A DNA stretch of 64,000 nt from Rosa chinensis (taxonomy: Eukaryota > Streptophyta > Magnoliopsida > Rosales > Rosaceae). The translations under genes were made by a program, and so were the position numbers. The notes beneath the pieces were generated by a model. That model did not search any database. It was not told where the DNA came from and was given only the letters and a program-made list of their open reading frames with translations. Below, in pieces: positions 23,241 through 34,824 of the stretch; position 1 is the first letter of the stretch, and each line of letters begins with the position of its first letter. Where the stretch lies: positions 24,626,001 through 24,690,000 of the forward strand of contig NC_037090.1 of the NCBI RefSeq assembly GCF_002994745.2, in the 5' to 3' direction.

Positions 23241-26200
23241 AATAAATCTCTTCTCTCAACCTGGAGTGATGATGAGTCTGAGGAAGTGGAAAATGTTGCT
23301 TTTGTATCATCACTTCTACCTGACTCTGATAGTGACGAAGCCTTCTCTGACGATGAAACAAATATCCGCTGCAGACAACTCTACAAAGCTTCAAAGGCAA
23401 CTCTGATTAGAAACTTGAGTTGGGAAAAAGAATTTGAATTCCTGAGAACTGAAAAAGAAAAATTAGAGCAGATTTTGGAAACATCACAATCTGCATGGGA
23501 ACTGGAAAGAAGCAAACATGTGAGTGAATTAGCAGATCTGTAAGGTGACCAGAAGTCTTCAACATGGAAGACTGAAAAGACTGAGTATCTCAACAGAATC
23601 AAAATGCTAGAACTGGATGTTAAAGGACAACAAGTATTGAACTTGGAATTGTTGGCTAAAATGAGTCCCTGCAAGAAGAGTTACAATTAACTCAAGAAAG
23701 ATTCGCCAAGTTCGATGTCAGCTCCAGTTCCATGTCTAAATTGCTTGGATCAGGAAAAGCTCCTCATGACACTTGTGGATTAGGGTACACTGGAGAAAGC
23801 TCCAAGAGTACTAAGTTCGTAAGAGCATCGAGATCATCTGTAGAAAAGAAAGAAGCCTCCATGGATGATCATGTCACAGCTATGAAGAAACAAAGGGAAG
23901 ACCAACCAACACCAAGTTATCAGGTAATGCTTGACCAAGAGTCCCCCACTGGTCGAAACAGGTACACGAACTCTAAAACTTTTATTCCTACTTGTCATCA
24001 TTGTGGTAAGATAGGCCATATCAGACCTAGATGTAATGAAAGATTGTCAAACTCACAGGTTTCTCAAGAAAAGTGTATTGTTGAATCCCTAAGGTGTGAG
24101 CTTAGAGAACAAAAGGAACTCATTAATAAACTAGCTGAAATGTTCTCTAAGAAAGATTGTCAAACTGAAAGAAGAAAAGATGTCTGGACCAAGAAAAATG
24201 AAAGTAAATGTCTTCTGACTAATACGAATGAATTCGATGCTACATGTCTTTTCGCTTGTGCCAATACATCTCATATTGAGGCAACATGTTTGGTAGCCTT
24301 GACTGCCTTAGCTGAAAAGCAACGAGACTTTTGGTATGTTGACAGTGGCTGCTCTAGACACATGACTGGAGACAAAACCTGGTTCGCTTCCTTTGAAGAT
24401 GAACACACAACTGGGTCTGTCACCTTTGGAGATGGAAGAAAAGCAAATATACTAGCTCGAGGTACTGTTAACACTCCAGGTATACCAAATCTCAAAAATG
24501 TATTATTTGTGGAAGGTTTAACTGCCAATCTTATCAGTGTCAGCCATTTGGCTGATGACTATGAAGATGTTTGGTTTAACAAACAGAGATGTTTGGTTTA
24601 ACAAACAGAGATGTTTGGTTTTAAATAAGAAAGGAGAAGGTATCATGGGAGGTAAGAGATCTTTTGATAACTGCTACCATATTCAAGCTAATGAATCTTT
24701 TAGCTTGCAGTCCTGTCTGTCTGTAAGATCCACAGAGGAAACTTTTGAACTTTGGCACAGAAGAATGGGACATGTAAACTATCAGGACTTGCTAAAGCTA
24801 TCTTCTAAGCAATGTGTCAGAGGTCTACCCAACTTAAAAGGCAAAACTGACAAGATATGTGGTGACTGCAAGATAGGAAAGCAAACCAAGGCACCTCACA
24901 AGGTGGTGAATTCTGTAACAACCACAAATGTATTGGAGTTGTTACACATAGATCTCATAGGATCAGCTCAATCTGAAAGTATTGGAGGTAAGAAATATAT
25001 GCTTGTTATTGTGGATGATTTCTCAAGATATACATGGGTCAATTTCTTAAAAGATAAGACTGAAACATTTGAGTCTTTTAAAAACTTGAGTCAAAAGTTA
25101 ATCATTGAAAAGCAGTCATCCAAAACTAGCATAGTTAGAGTAAGGTCAGATAATGGTACTGAATTCAAAAATGTTGCCTTTTCTAACTATTTTCATGAGC
25201 TTGGTGTGTCACATGAGTTCTCAGCTCCAATCACTCCACAACAGAATGGCATTGTGGAAAGGAAAAATAGAGTATTGCTGGACATGGCTAGAGTTATGCT
25301 ACATGCTGCAGGTTTAAGTACAAACTTTTGGGCTGAGGCTATTAGTACTGCATGTTATACAATCAATAGAGTCTTTTTCAGACCAGGTACAGATCAAACA
25401 GCTTATGAGCTGTGGAAAGGTAAAAAGCCGAATGTAGGATACTTTCATGTCTTTGGAAGTCCTTGCTATATTTTACGAGATAGAGAGCATCTTGGTAAGT
25501 TTGATGCTCAAAGTGATGATGGTGTTTTCTTGGGATATTCTATAAATAGTAGAGCTTATAGGGTGTATAACAAAAGAACCCGAGTTGTTATGGAATCCAT
25601 TAATGTCTCTATTGATGATCAATGTATGAAACATGAAGAATCTTTTGCATATACATCATCCACCTCTACCTCAGTTCCTAGCAATGACATTTAGACTAAT
25701 GAAGAGGAAGCCTCTGATTGTATCTTTAAATCTGCTCCGACAATGAGACAAGGTTTCAAACAAGTTCAAAAGGACCATTCTGAACAAGATATCATTGGGA
25801 GAGTTTCAGATGGCCTAAGGACCAGAAGTCAAGCTACCACACAGGTAAGTCAAGATCAGGTGAGCCATGACAATGCATTGCTGTGTTTTATCTCTAAAAA
25901 TCTGATGAACATAAATGTCATATCCCAGTTTGGTTTTGTGTCATTAGTTGAACCAAAAAATGCTGGGGAAGCCTTGTTGGATGATGAATGGATTAGTGCT
26001 ATGCAAGAAGAATTAAATCAGTTTGCTAGGAATGATGTGTGATACTTAGTACCAAGACCTAGTAATTGCAATGTCATAGGCACTAAATGGATTTTCAGAA
26101 ATAAAAGTGATGAAAAAGGGAATGTCATCAGAAACAAAGCTAGGCTTGTTGCACAGGGATATTCACAGGTCGAGGGACTTGATTTTGATGAAACTTTTGC

Positions 26201-27445
26201 TCCTGTTGCACGCCTAGAATCTGTGAGATTACTTCTGTCTGTGGCTTGTCATCTTATGTTCAAACTGTTCCAAATGGATGTTAAAACTGCTTTTCTCAAT
26301 GGCATCTTACAAGAAGAAGTTTATGTGGAACAACCTCAAGGTTTCAAAGATCCACATAATCTGGACCATGTTTACCGACTCAAGAAAGCTTTATATGGAC
26401 TCAAGCAGGCTCCACGAGCTTGGTATGAAAGGCTTTCCACTCATCTTGTGGGAAAAGGGTACTCAAGAGGATCAATTGATAAAACGTTATTTGTAAAACA
26501 AATGAAAAATGATCTTATCATTGCTCAGGTGTATGTTGATGACATTGTTTTTGGTTCTACATCTAAATATCTTGTCAATGAATTTCAATCTATCATGGAA
26601 AGTGAATTTGAAATGAGCATGTGTGGTGAGCTAACCTTTTTCCTTGGACTGCAAGTAAAGCAACTTGATGCAGGTATATTTCTCTCTCAAACCAAATATG
26701 CTGAGAATCTCATCAAGAAATTTGGCCTTGAATCCAAGAAAGTGGTTACCAATCCCATGAGCACCACTGCTAAGCTGAGTGAAGATCCGCATGGAAAATC
26801 CATAGATTCCACTCTCTACAGAAGCATGATTGGAAGTTTGCTGTATCTCACTGCCAGTCGACCTGATATTTCCTACAGTGTGGGAGTATGTGCTCGATTT
26901 CAAGCAAATCCCAAAGAATCCCACTTGGAAGCTGTCAAAAGAATTATCCGATATATTTCAGGTACAGTTAACTGTGGTATTTTATATACTTTCGACACTA
27001 ACGTGGAAATTGCAGGGTATTCTGATGCTGACTGGGGAGGAAATCTAAAGGATCGAAAAAGCACCTCTGGAGGATGTTTCTTTATTGGAACAATCTTGTG
27101 GCTTGGCACAGCAAGAAACAAAATTGCATTTCTCTATCTACTGCAGAAGCTGAGTATGTTGCAGCTGGGAGTTGTTGCACACAAATGCTATGGATGAAGC
27201 AAATACTTCATGATTATGGCATCGCTCAAGGTAAGTTGTCTATCTTCTGTGACAACACAAGTGCTATTAACATAAAAAGAATCCTGTCCAACACTCTAGA
27301 ACAAAGCACATTGATCTTCGATATCACTTTATTAGGGATTTGGTTGAGCAGAACATTCTTGCATTAAGTTTTGTGCCCACTGATAGTCAACTTGCTGATC
27401 TATTCACAAAACCTCTGGACACTGCAAGGTTTGAATTCTTGTGAA
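23241..27445 (+). pseudogene. copia-2 gag C-terminus, protease, integrase, RT and RNase H
   Basis: The distal zinc knuckle CHHCGKIGHIRPRC is near 23992-24033. The protease has an intact WYVDSGCSRHMTG (DSG at 24341-24349). A 22 bp tandem duplication near 24575-24618 breaks the frame. Integrase (24537-25694) keeps the zinc motif (LWHRRMGH ... CGDCKIGKQTK) and a full D-D-E set (HIDLIGS, VRSDNGTEF, NGIVERKNR). RT is interrupted by TGA at 26040, again at a position where Trp is expected. It then keeps FQMDVKTAFLNG and YVDDIVFGS. RNase H (GYSDADWGG, then STAEAEYVA in a shifted frame) runs to about 27430. Confidence 0.88.
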
Positions 27446-27750
27446 ATGCACTGGGGATATGTTCCAGGTATTGAAACACAAGAATGTCTATCCTATGTCG
27501 TTAGAGAATATTGTGATCTTAGTGTACCGTGACCATTGTCCTTAGTGAATTAAACTATTATCAATTAAAGTGTCTATTATTATCATGTCTTATTCTGGAC
27601 AAATAATTGTGTACTCATGAGTCATCACTTATCCAGGTAACCTTGTTCTGCACTTCACTTCTAGCTTTATGTGGTGGCATGTTTCTTATTTATTGTAAAG
27701 AGAGTCTCCGTAACAAAGAAGCACTATTTCAACTGCTCAGATGACTCATT

Positions 27751-27910
27751 CCCTCTTCTCAAAGTAATCAGGTCCTAGTTGTGGTGAACTTTCTAGGATC
27801 TGTAAGAAACGAGAATGGATAAGATATATCTCTCCTCTCAAAGTAACCAGACCCTAGTTGTGGTGAACTTTCTAGGGTTTGCAAGAAATGAGTTGGTGGA
27901 TGATCTTTGT
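27751..27910 (+). repeat. Tandem duplication, period about 79 bp
   Basis: Two imperfect copies of a segment with TAGTTGTGGTGAACTTTC are placed 79 bp apart, between pol and the env-like ORF of copia-2. Confidence 0.6.
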
Positions 27911-28819
27911 ATGTAATTTGTGAAAATACGACCAACAACTCAAGACTCTCTCCATGGAGCATCCTTGTTATGCTTAGTACCCTAAGATCATCTGGTTTGG
28001 GAGCTACTGAGACGGGTCTTATTACATGAGTATGTGTCGTTACAAAATAAAGAAGACTATGACTCAAAGAGCTCAATCTTTTGGGGACAATGTTTCCTAT
28101 CTCTCCTAGGAGATCTCCTGAGCACAGTCCTTATGTCTAGTTGTTCTCCTTCAATACTTCTCTCTTTCACTAAACCTGTCTCTAAGCCCCACATCTTGCT
28201 TATACGCACTTCATCACAGGTTTAATCTTTAAGGTCTACGCATGAGTACCAATCCTATTTGTTGATAGAATACATCATGATTGATACTCTGAAATATAGT
28301 TCCTTCCCTAAGCGATTTATGCTCTCTGTGCTTGAACTATGCTATATTTTTCTCCCTCGATATGACAAATGCATTCATTGCTTTGATACTTAGCAGGACA
28401 ATCGATTGTGTGTTTTAATTGCAGATTTTGAATATTTTTTTTTATCTCTCTCTCCCCTTGCGTGACATCTGGTTGAAATTCTTTTCCTTACTGGTTAAGT
28501 ATCAATTGAGGGGGAGAAGTTCATTGCATGCGTGTTTCTCGGAACCATAATTTGTCATAATTACTATCCTCCTTGAACACGCCTTCTCCAACTGGGCTAT
28601 CTCTTCAGTTTCCCTAACCCTACTGTTTTGATCTCTATATATCCTCTTTTATCTCTCTCGGATTTCACTCTTGTTTGTCTTAGTGTGCAGTTTTTTTTTC
28701 TTTCTTCTCTCATCCTGGTTCGTTCAAAAATCACTACATGCATAGGAGGACACCGACGTCTCCCTCCTCCTGAGGAGGGCCGCCAGGCCGCTACCAGAAG
28801 TGGTGTGCTTCATCTTGGG

Positions 28820-29197
28820 ATGCATCGCGACCGGAGCCGCAGTCCTCCACCTCCCTCTCGTCTGCCATCTCATCCTCTTCCTCCGGTCTCTCTCGATAGT
28901 CTTCGTGACTCCATTCTGGTGGCTGACTGGAGGATTGCTTGCCTCACTAACGACATGGACGACATGCACTCCCTTCTGGTCCGCACTAATCACGCTCTGA
29001 AAAATCTCATCAGGGAGGTCAGGAACATGCAGCGCCACCCCCCAGGGTTCGACGCTCCTGGTCCGTCCACCGCCATCGTTGAGGAGGCCACCCAGGAGGA
29101 CAGCTCTACTTCCATGGACAGTGAGGAGTATCAGGACACCGTCACCAAGATGCTGGAGGAATTTGACCTACCTTCCCATTCAAAGGGGGAGAAGTAA
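28820..29197 (+). CDS. env-like 3' ORF of copia-2
   Basis: The ATG at 28820 opens 125 codons in a frame that stays open upstream to 28628. The N-terminal part is rich in Arg, Ser and Pro (RDRSRSPPPPSRLPSHPLPP). A leucine-rich, probably coiled-coil middle follows, with an acidic C-terminus. No clear transmembrane helix lies within the ATG-initiated part, though the upstream open segment is hydrophobic. Position between RNase H and the right LTR matches the env-like ORF of SIRE-type copia elements, whose function is not established. A polypurine tract overlaps its stop region. Confidence 0.55.
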   Translation: MHRDRSRSPPPPSRLPSHPLPPVSLDSLRDSILVADWRIACLTNDMDDMHSLLVRTNHALKNLIREVRNMQRHPPGFDAPGPSTAIVEEATQEDSSTSMDSEEYQDTVTKMLEEFDLPSHSKGEK

Positions 29198-29473
29198 TTA
29201 AATTTTCAACTTTTGTTTTGTTTCTGTACTTTATTTTTGTTGGACAATATCTCTTTTAGTTTTTGTGTTGTAAGTGCATAAGCACAGACTATTTGTTGGA
29301 TGCTTGTTGTTATTAGATAATATTGTTTTGTTGGCTGCTTGGATTTGGAAAAGGATGGAAACTGATTCCTTCATCCAAGTAGACAATATGTGTATGTCTG
29401 TTAAAATCTAACATGCAGGATTACCAAGATGAAAATTGTCATGTGTTGAATGGGATTGCCCAAAGGGGGAGAT

Positions 29474-30341
29474 TGTAAGTACTTGGACTATTCCTTTTTC
29501 AACACATGACTTTCCCAAGACCTCAAGGACAACAGACAGTGCAAAGCATTAGGAGAGTATCTCTCCTACTTGTTCGGAGACTTAAAGCAAGTAAAAGAAG
29601 ATCGCAGAATCAAATCATGAAGAGAGATTCAAAGAAGTTAATCCACTGATCTTGAGATAGAGGTGTTTTTAATACATATCATCTTTGCATGATTCTAAAT
29701 TGATATGCATTGATTTTAATTGATCTAAAAATCTCTTTTTGGATGCATATCCGATTACTTGTTCAAAACAGTTTAAAAACCTTTCTATGTTTATCTTATT
29801 CTGTGATTAAGATAAGATTTGATTGAGGGGGATGGAGTCTTGCTTCCCTATAAAAAGGTTTTGAAACCATTTTCTGAGATAGAGTTTTTTTTTTTTGCAA
29901 AAATTGTTTTTTTCTTGAACCACTTGTGTTCTTGTTCAACTTGATCTTTGAAAACTCTCACTGTTTGTTTCATGAATTCCATTGCATAATCAATCACGTT
30001 CATAACTCATTCTCAAGATCTGTGAGACGATTGAGTGCTAGGAAGTGGAAGATAGCTTGGCTAGAATTCTAATTAGATCTAGTTAGAAGTTAGGACAGTA
30101 GTAAAACAAGTTAGCATTTGTTGCTAAGTGAAAGTGTTTGTTATGAACAACACTACTTGTATACTGTAAACTTCATTGTTCCATATTGGATTGATTATTC
30201 GTGTTGGCTACGTCAAAAGCCACGCAGTGAAGTTTCCTTAGGGGAGAGGTTTACACTGCGTCAGCAATTCCTGTGTTCTTATTGTTCTTGTTGTGCGTCA
30301 TTACTCAAACTCGATAGATTTTGTTCCATTTGGTAAAAACA
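29474..30341 (+). repeat. Right LTR of copia-2
   Basis: 868 bp; close to the left copy, with small insertions such as a longer T run at 29887-29896. It starts TGTAAGTACTTGGAC and ends GGTAAAAACA. Confidence 0.93.
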
Positions 30342-30346
30342 TAAAT

Positions 30347-32128
30347 TATATTGAGACAAAGATGGGATGACAAAAACACAGTTTGACTTCGACCAAACAA
30401 CCTGTTTTTAGTGGATCATATTACATATAGGAATAATTTCCAGTAGAGACTTAAAAAACAAATGTTGACGTTGTTTTTAACACAATGCATGGATCTCACA
30501 TGGAATATATCCTCAAGTGGTTTAATTTGAATAGTCCCAATGAAAGTGTGATATACCGGCTCGCATATCAATAACGTGTTGGGTGATTTTAGATATTTAT
30601 CGAAGTATATAATTAAGTTTAAAAATAAGTCCAACTACTATATTTGCTGGTCAGCTGAGATATTTAGAATAACAAACACTAGAGAGATTGAGAATTCAAA
30701 TCTTACTGGTATCATATTGATGAGCTGTGGCATGTTGGTTAGCTAGTCTAACTAACACTATAGAGGTTATGAGTTCAAATCTCATTAGAATCAGGGATAA
30801 GTGGGTTTAGAATGAGAGGGGGTGAGGCAAAGATATAAAAATGGGTGTGGCTATGATATGATGACGATTTTCTTGATTGACTCTATGAATATTTGAATTA
30901 TTAAAATACTACATCATCCAAGTGCAAAAATGACTAATTACTTATTTCTAAAATCCAAATCTATAAGGGAAACTAAATACATAACCAATTAATTAAATAC
31001 AAAAGGCTACTTAAATTCTCATTGGATAATATTAATCTTCATCTTCTCCATCCAAATCTAGATTTATTACTATTTTTTTATTGGTCTTTTTGTTCCCTCT
31101 TCAGTTCTCATCGTTAAAATATAAGATGTAATTAATGAGGTAGTAGGGTAAACAAAGAAAATGATAAGGTGACAATAGCCGAACAAACAAAAAAAAAAAA
31201 AAAAAAACTTATTGGTACCATAAGATGGATGAGGTATAGAAATAGGGCGTTACAAAAATAAGAATTAAAAAAAAACAATAACAGAAATTTCAGCTACTAC
31301 ATTGTTACAAATGGTACGGTATTACGTCAAACCTAGCCATCTTGATTATGTGGGAGTTCGGTTCATGAGGATGGCCACACCAATGAGAAGAATGGTGCCT
31401 CTCCCAGTTAACTTGAATATGTAACTAGATATAAATGGTTGCGTTACCTATTACAAATTCATTTAATAAGTGTACTCCATTCTCAATTTTTTTTTTTTTC
31501 ATGGAGACATGACGATTCAAAGTAATAGATGGACATTGTGATACCCTGAGTTTCCACGTTAATAATGCTATAATTTCAAAAAATAGTGGTATTTAAAGAA
31601 GACTTGGGAGTCCACAAATAGTTTGAATATGATGACTTGGGTTGTTAAGTAAAGACGAACTCCTTCAAATTACCCCTTTACATAAGTTAGTTGACTGGTA
31701 TTAGAAGACCTTATATATATTAAAGACTTTTCTCTTCTTTTGGCCAAGACCTTGGTGAAGGCTTGAAATTAGGACAGTAACGACCATAGGGTCCATATCC
31801 TTCCATGTCGTTCATTCTTTTCTTTTGGTTACAGACTCGCATATAATTCCAAAGACATTGTTGCTTTTGGTGGTCACCTCTTCAGACCCCGGCCCCGTGG
31901 TCCATGCATGACTTAAACTCCCATTATTTTCTCTGCCATCAATTTCCAGTCGACTTCATAGATTTTGGTCGTCTTTCAATTACAACAGTGAGATCCTCCT
32001 TCTACAATCTTTGATCAGACGGTTCTAAACCAACTACAAATTATCTCGACCCAATCTGCTTGTGTTTTTTTTATCATCTAATGCATGTTGATGCCTAGCT
32101 CCTTGATTTTCCAAACAAATGTTGAAAA
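30347..32128. other. Gene-free stretch with two SINE-like tRNA remnants
   Basis: Near 30640-30830 two neighbouring copies show tRNA-like promoters. The better one has GTTGGTTAGCTAGTCTAAC followed by GTTATGAGTTCAAATCTC, a box A and box B pair. An A run at 31188-31207 may be a retroposon tail. No protein-coding frame of interest was found. Confidence 0.4.
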
Positions 32129-32142
32129 ACAAGAAAATGAAA

Positions 32143-32362
32143 ATTTATTTTTATTTTTATTTGTCAATCACACGATATCCTCAAAACCTTCTTAGGCCCA
32201 AGGACTAATCCATGCTCGGGAGATCTTGTCAGAATGCTTCCTCCCCCCTAACCACCAAGAATATATTGGGATTTAACTCCAATAAGCGCCGGCGAGATTC
32301 GAACCTGGGTGTTGGGGTTCCACACCTGGAGACTCTTACCAACTCGACCACCTGTGGTGGTT
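32143..32362 (-). mobile_element. tRNA-derived SINE, 14 bp duplication
   Basis: Flanked by perfect 14 bp duplications ACAAGAAAATGAAA at 32129-32142 and 32363-32376. On the minus strand it starts with GGTGGTCGAGTTGGTAAGAG (box A) and has AGGTTCGAATCTCGCC (box B). It ends in a short A/T-rich tail (plus-strand TTTATTTTTATTTTTATTTG). At 220 bp it is a typical plant SINE and the cleanest in the window. Confidence 0.85.
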
Positions 32363-32441
32363 ACAAGAAAATGAAATTGATTGCTTCAATTCCTAGCTAG
32401 ACTGCTTGGCTTATAAATTTTGTGAAAAGCAGTCCTGGAAT

Positions 32442-33133
32442 TAGGGTTGTCAATGGGTCGTGTAGGGTTGGGTTCGTGTCGGGTCAAGGTATATGTCGTG
32501 TCACAAGAGACAAACTCAAACTCAATCCATTTATTAATCGTGTCAAAAATTTAAACCCAAACCCAACCTATTTATTAAACGGGTTACCCGTTTCCAACCC
32601 GCTTAACCCATTTAATAAACAGGTCGTGTCGTGTTTGATAAATTGACACATTTAAGGGCTAACACTGCGACCCATTTAACTAAAAAAATGCATAAAATTA
32701 ATTAAATCCACTACCTAAGATCGAGGTCATGGGTTCGAGTTATTATGGGGGTAGGAGTGAAATCTTTTGATCCTCTTTATATAATATAGAAAAATTAAAT
32801 TCACTAAAAACTCTATAAGACGAAGAATATAAATAATTATATATAATTCATAAATAATTAAATCCAATAATGATGAAGCAAAATATTTCAAATTGTCCAA
32901 TCTTAGGATCAAATACTTCAAACTTCCAAAATTTCAAAAAGAAGTATAGCATAATTGGGTTATACGAGTTCACGTCGTGTTGGCGGGTTGACCCGCGGCC
33001 GACCCGTTTATTAAATGGGTCATTACGGGTTGACCCGCTGCCGACCTGCTTTTTAATCATGCGGGTTCAACCCGCTTTATTTCGTGCGGGTTTTAAGTTG
33101 TACTATCGGGTCGTGTCGGAATTGACAGCCCTA
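32442..33133. mobile_element. Non-autonomous hAT element upstream of dirigent gene 1
   Basis: The ends TAGGGTTGTCAAT and (other strand) TAGGGCTGTCAAT differ by one base. They are flanked by CCTGGAAT (32434-32441) and CCTCGAAT (33134-33141), an 8 bp duplication with one mismatch. Subterminal regions are filled with GGGTCGTGT/ACCCG motifs. The 692 bp element has no transposase. Its right end lies about 56 bp upstream of the putative TATA box of the dirigent gene. Confidence 0.85.
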
Positions 33134-33189
33134 CCTCGAATGTATATGTATTACGCTAAATAAAATAATCAGCCTTTTTCGTTTTGTAT

Positions 33190-33278
33190 TATATAAGGGT
33201 TTTACCCAAATGCTATAGATGCAAAGCTTTACCACACCTCTGTAGTCTGTTTTTGCTGTTTCTGTTTCTTCTAGCTAG

Positions 33279-33312
<34 letters not shown>

Positions 33313-33335
33313 TTACCACACCTCCGTTTCCAACA
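33190..33335 (+). promoter_or_regulatory. Core promoter and leader of dirigent gene 1, with a small retroposed insert
   Basis: TATATAAG at 33190-33197 is the likely TATA box. In the leader, AAAGCTTTACCACACCTC occurs twice, at 33223-33240 and 33307-33324. The copies enclose 66 bp that end in a long A run. This is the form of a tiny poly-A-tailed insertion with an 18 bp duplication. The second copy leads directly to the start codon at 33336. Confidence 0.6.
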
Positions 33336-33920
33336 ATGGCTAAGACCCTCCAAAACTTCAGTTCCCTCTGCACCATTCCCTTGACTCTTCTCCTCCTCTT
33401 AACCCTTGTCGGTGCCAGCGAGCACCGCTTCTCAAGACCCTTGTCCCGAGCCAAACTTGGCCTAAAGAAAGAGAAACTGAGCCATCTCCGGTTCTACTTC
33501 CACGACATAGTCAGCGGCCACAGCCCAACAGCCGTTAGGGTCGCTGAGGCTCCCACGACCAAAAACTCCTCCACGGCTTTCGGTGCAGTGGTGATGATGG
33601 ATGACCCCTTGACTGCCGGACCGGAGCTGGGAACCAAGCTAGTCGGAAAGGCACAAGGCATTTATGCTTCGGCCTCGCAAACCGAGTTGGGGCTTTTGAT
33701 GGTGCTGAACTTTGCTTTTGTGGAAGGGAAGTATAATGGGAGTAATCTGAGCGTGTTGGGAAGGAACGCGGTGTTCTCCGCCGTGAGGGAGATGCCAATA
33801 GTTGGCGGGAGCGGCCTTTTCCGGTTTGCTAGGGGGTATGCTCGTGCTAGGACTCACAAGGTTGATTTGAACACTGGGGATGCTGTGGTGGAGTATAATG
33901 TCTACGTTCTCCATTATTGA
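33336..33920 (+). CDS. Dirigent protein
   Basis: Single exon, 194 residues, the usual size. Residues 1-28 form a secretion signal (leucine-rich core IPLTLLLLLTLVG). The dirigent domain spans about 45-194, with HLRFYFHDIVSG, GAVVMMDDPLTAGPE, VGKAQGIYASASQ, NFAFVEGKYNGS, REMPIVGGSGLFRFARGYA and a final GDAVVEYNVYVLHY. Dirigent proteins are secreted eight-stranded beta-barrels. Family members guide stereoselective coupling of phenoxy radicals in lignan and related pathways in the cell wall; the substrate here is unknown. Asn-Xaa-Ser/Thr sites (NSS, NGS, NLS) suggest glycosylation. A paralogue lies at 59609-60200. An AATAAA signal is at 33991. Confidence 0.95.
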   Translation: MAKTLQNFSSLCTIPLTLLLLLTLVGASEHRFSRPLSRAKLGLKKEKLSHLRFYFHDIVSGHSPTAVRVAEAPTTKNSSTAFGAVVMMDDPLTAGPELGTKLVGKAQGIYASASQTELGLLMVLNFAFVEGKYNGSNLSVLGRNAVFSAVREMPIVGGSGLFRFARGYARARTHKVDLNTGDAVVEYNVYVLHY

Positions 33921-33993
33921 TCTCCTCTGTTGGTTAGTACTTTTAATTTACTTTCATATTTTAGCTTTATAAAGAGAGAGATGTTGTTTTAAT

Positions 33994-33996
<3 letters not shown>

Positions 33997-34025
<29 letters not shown>
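33997..34025. repeat. (GA)n microsatellite
   Basis: Perfect GA run in the 3' region of the dirigent gene. Confidence 0.9.
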
Positions 34026-34031
<6 letters not shown>

Positions 34032-34305
34032 TGTTAGGATATATATATCATGAGATGTAAAAGATGAGTCTCTTGCACCTATATTTGAGATTTTGAGAAT
34101 CGTATGTTTTTCTGAGCACTCTGCATTTTCAACAGTCAACAAAGATTTATTTTAATTTCCATCAGAAACACGATTTACATTCATGTTTCTTGTTGTTATA
34201 TATATGTTTGTATGTTATATAACGAACAGAGTGAAATGATCCAAGATGGGATCAATCAATTACCCAACTATTGAGTTCATTATTAGTGAATAATTTCAAA
34301 GACTC

Positions 34306-34308
<3 letters not shown>

Positions 34309-34355
<47 letters not shown>
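34309..34355. repeat. (AT)n microsatellite
   Basis: AT run directly left of the first fold-back MITE, which seems to have inserted into TA-rich sequence. A second AT run occurs at about 34780-34822. Confidence 0.9.
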
Positions 34356-34356
<1 letters not shown>

Positions 34357-34359
<3 letters not shown>

Positions 34360-34754
34360 TCCTATCCAAAGCGATGCATCGCTTTGAAATTTCAGAGCGA
34401 GGTTAGGGTTTAGGGTCACTTTTCGGTCGCATATCCACATCTCAACCGTTCAGTTTTTAGGTACTAATGTATAGATCATCTCTGCAAAATTTCAACGAAA
34501 TTGATGGTCTTTAAGATATCTAACTCGCTTAAACCAATGGACGAACTGAATCTGTCCAACCTGAACCGTACTAGCTTTAAGGCAGTTATCAATGCCTTAA
34601 CGACCATCAATTTGGCTGAAATTTTGCAGAGATGATCTATACATTAGTACCTAAAAACTGAACGGTTGAGATGTGGATATGCGACCGAAAAGTGACCCTA
34701 AACCCTAACCTCGCTCTGAAATTTCAAAGCGATGCCTCACTCTGGATAGGATCT
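34357..34754. mobile_element. Fold-back MITE A
   Basis: The arms are about 170-190 bp: the left starts AGATCCTATCCAAAGCG and the right, read from the other strand, AGATCCTATCCAGAGTG. Both continue through GAAATTTCAGAGCGAGG and CATATCCACATCTCAACCG. The centre (about 34530-34595) is unique. It sits between AT runs, which would fit a TA target. Strong self-complementarity predicts a long hairpin if transcribed. Confidence 0.75.
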
Positions 34755-34776
34755 ATATACAGATCCTTAGATACTA

Positions 34777-34823
<47 letters not shown>

Positions 34824-34824
<1 letters not shown>

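Larger units (their letters stand above)
21362..30341 (+). mobile_element. Complete SIRE-like Ty1/copia element with env-like ORF (copia-2)
   Basis: The LTRs (21362-22222 and 29474-30341) are flanked by TAAAT at 21357-21361 and 30342-30346. The primer binding site TGGCATCAGAGC is at 22225-22236. A polypurine tract, AAAGGGGGAGAT, precedes the right LTR. Gag, protease, integrase, RT and RNase H are followed by about 1.7 kb with an extra ORF (28820-29197). The extra 3' ORF, the long LTRs and repeated GGGGGAGA tracts (near 21715, 28508, 29186 and 29465) match the SIRE/Maximus lineage as I know it. Several stops and frameshifts make it defective. Confidence 0.93.

Noticed and set aside
30640..30830. 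Two tRNA-like units
   Set aside because: Only promoter boxes are recognisable; no acceptor stem pairing.
33535..33914. Minus-strand frames opposite dirigent gene 1
   Set aside because: Shadows of the dirigent coding sequence.
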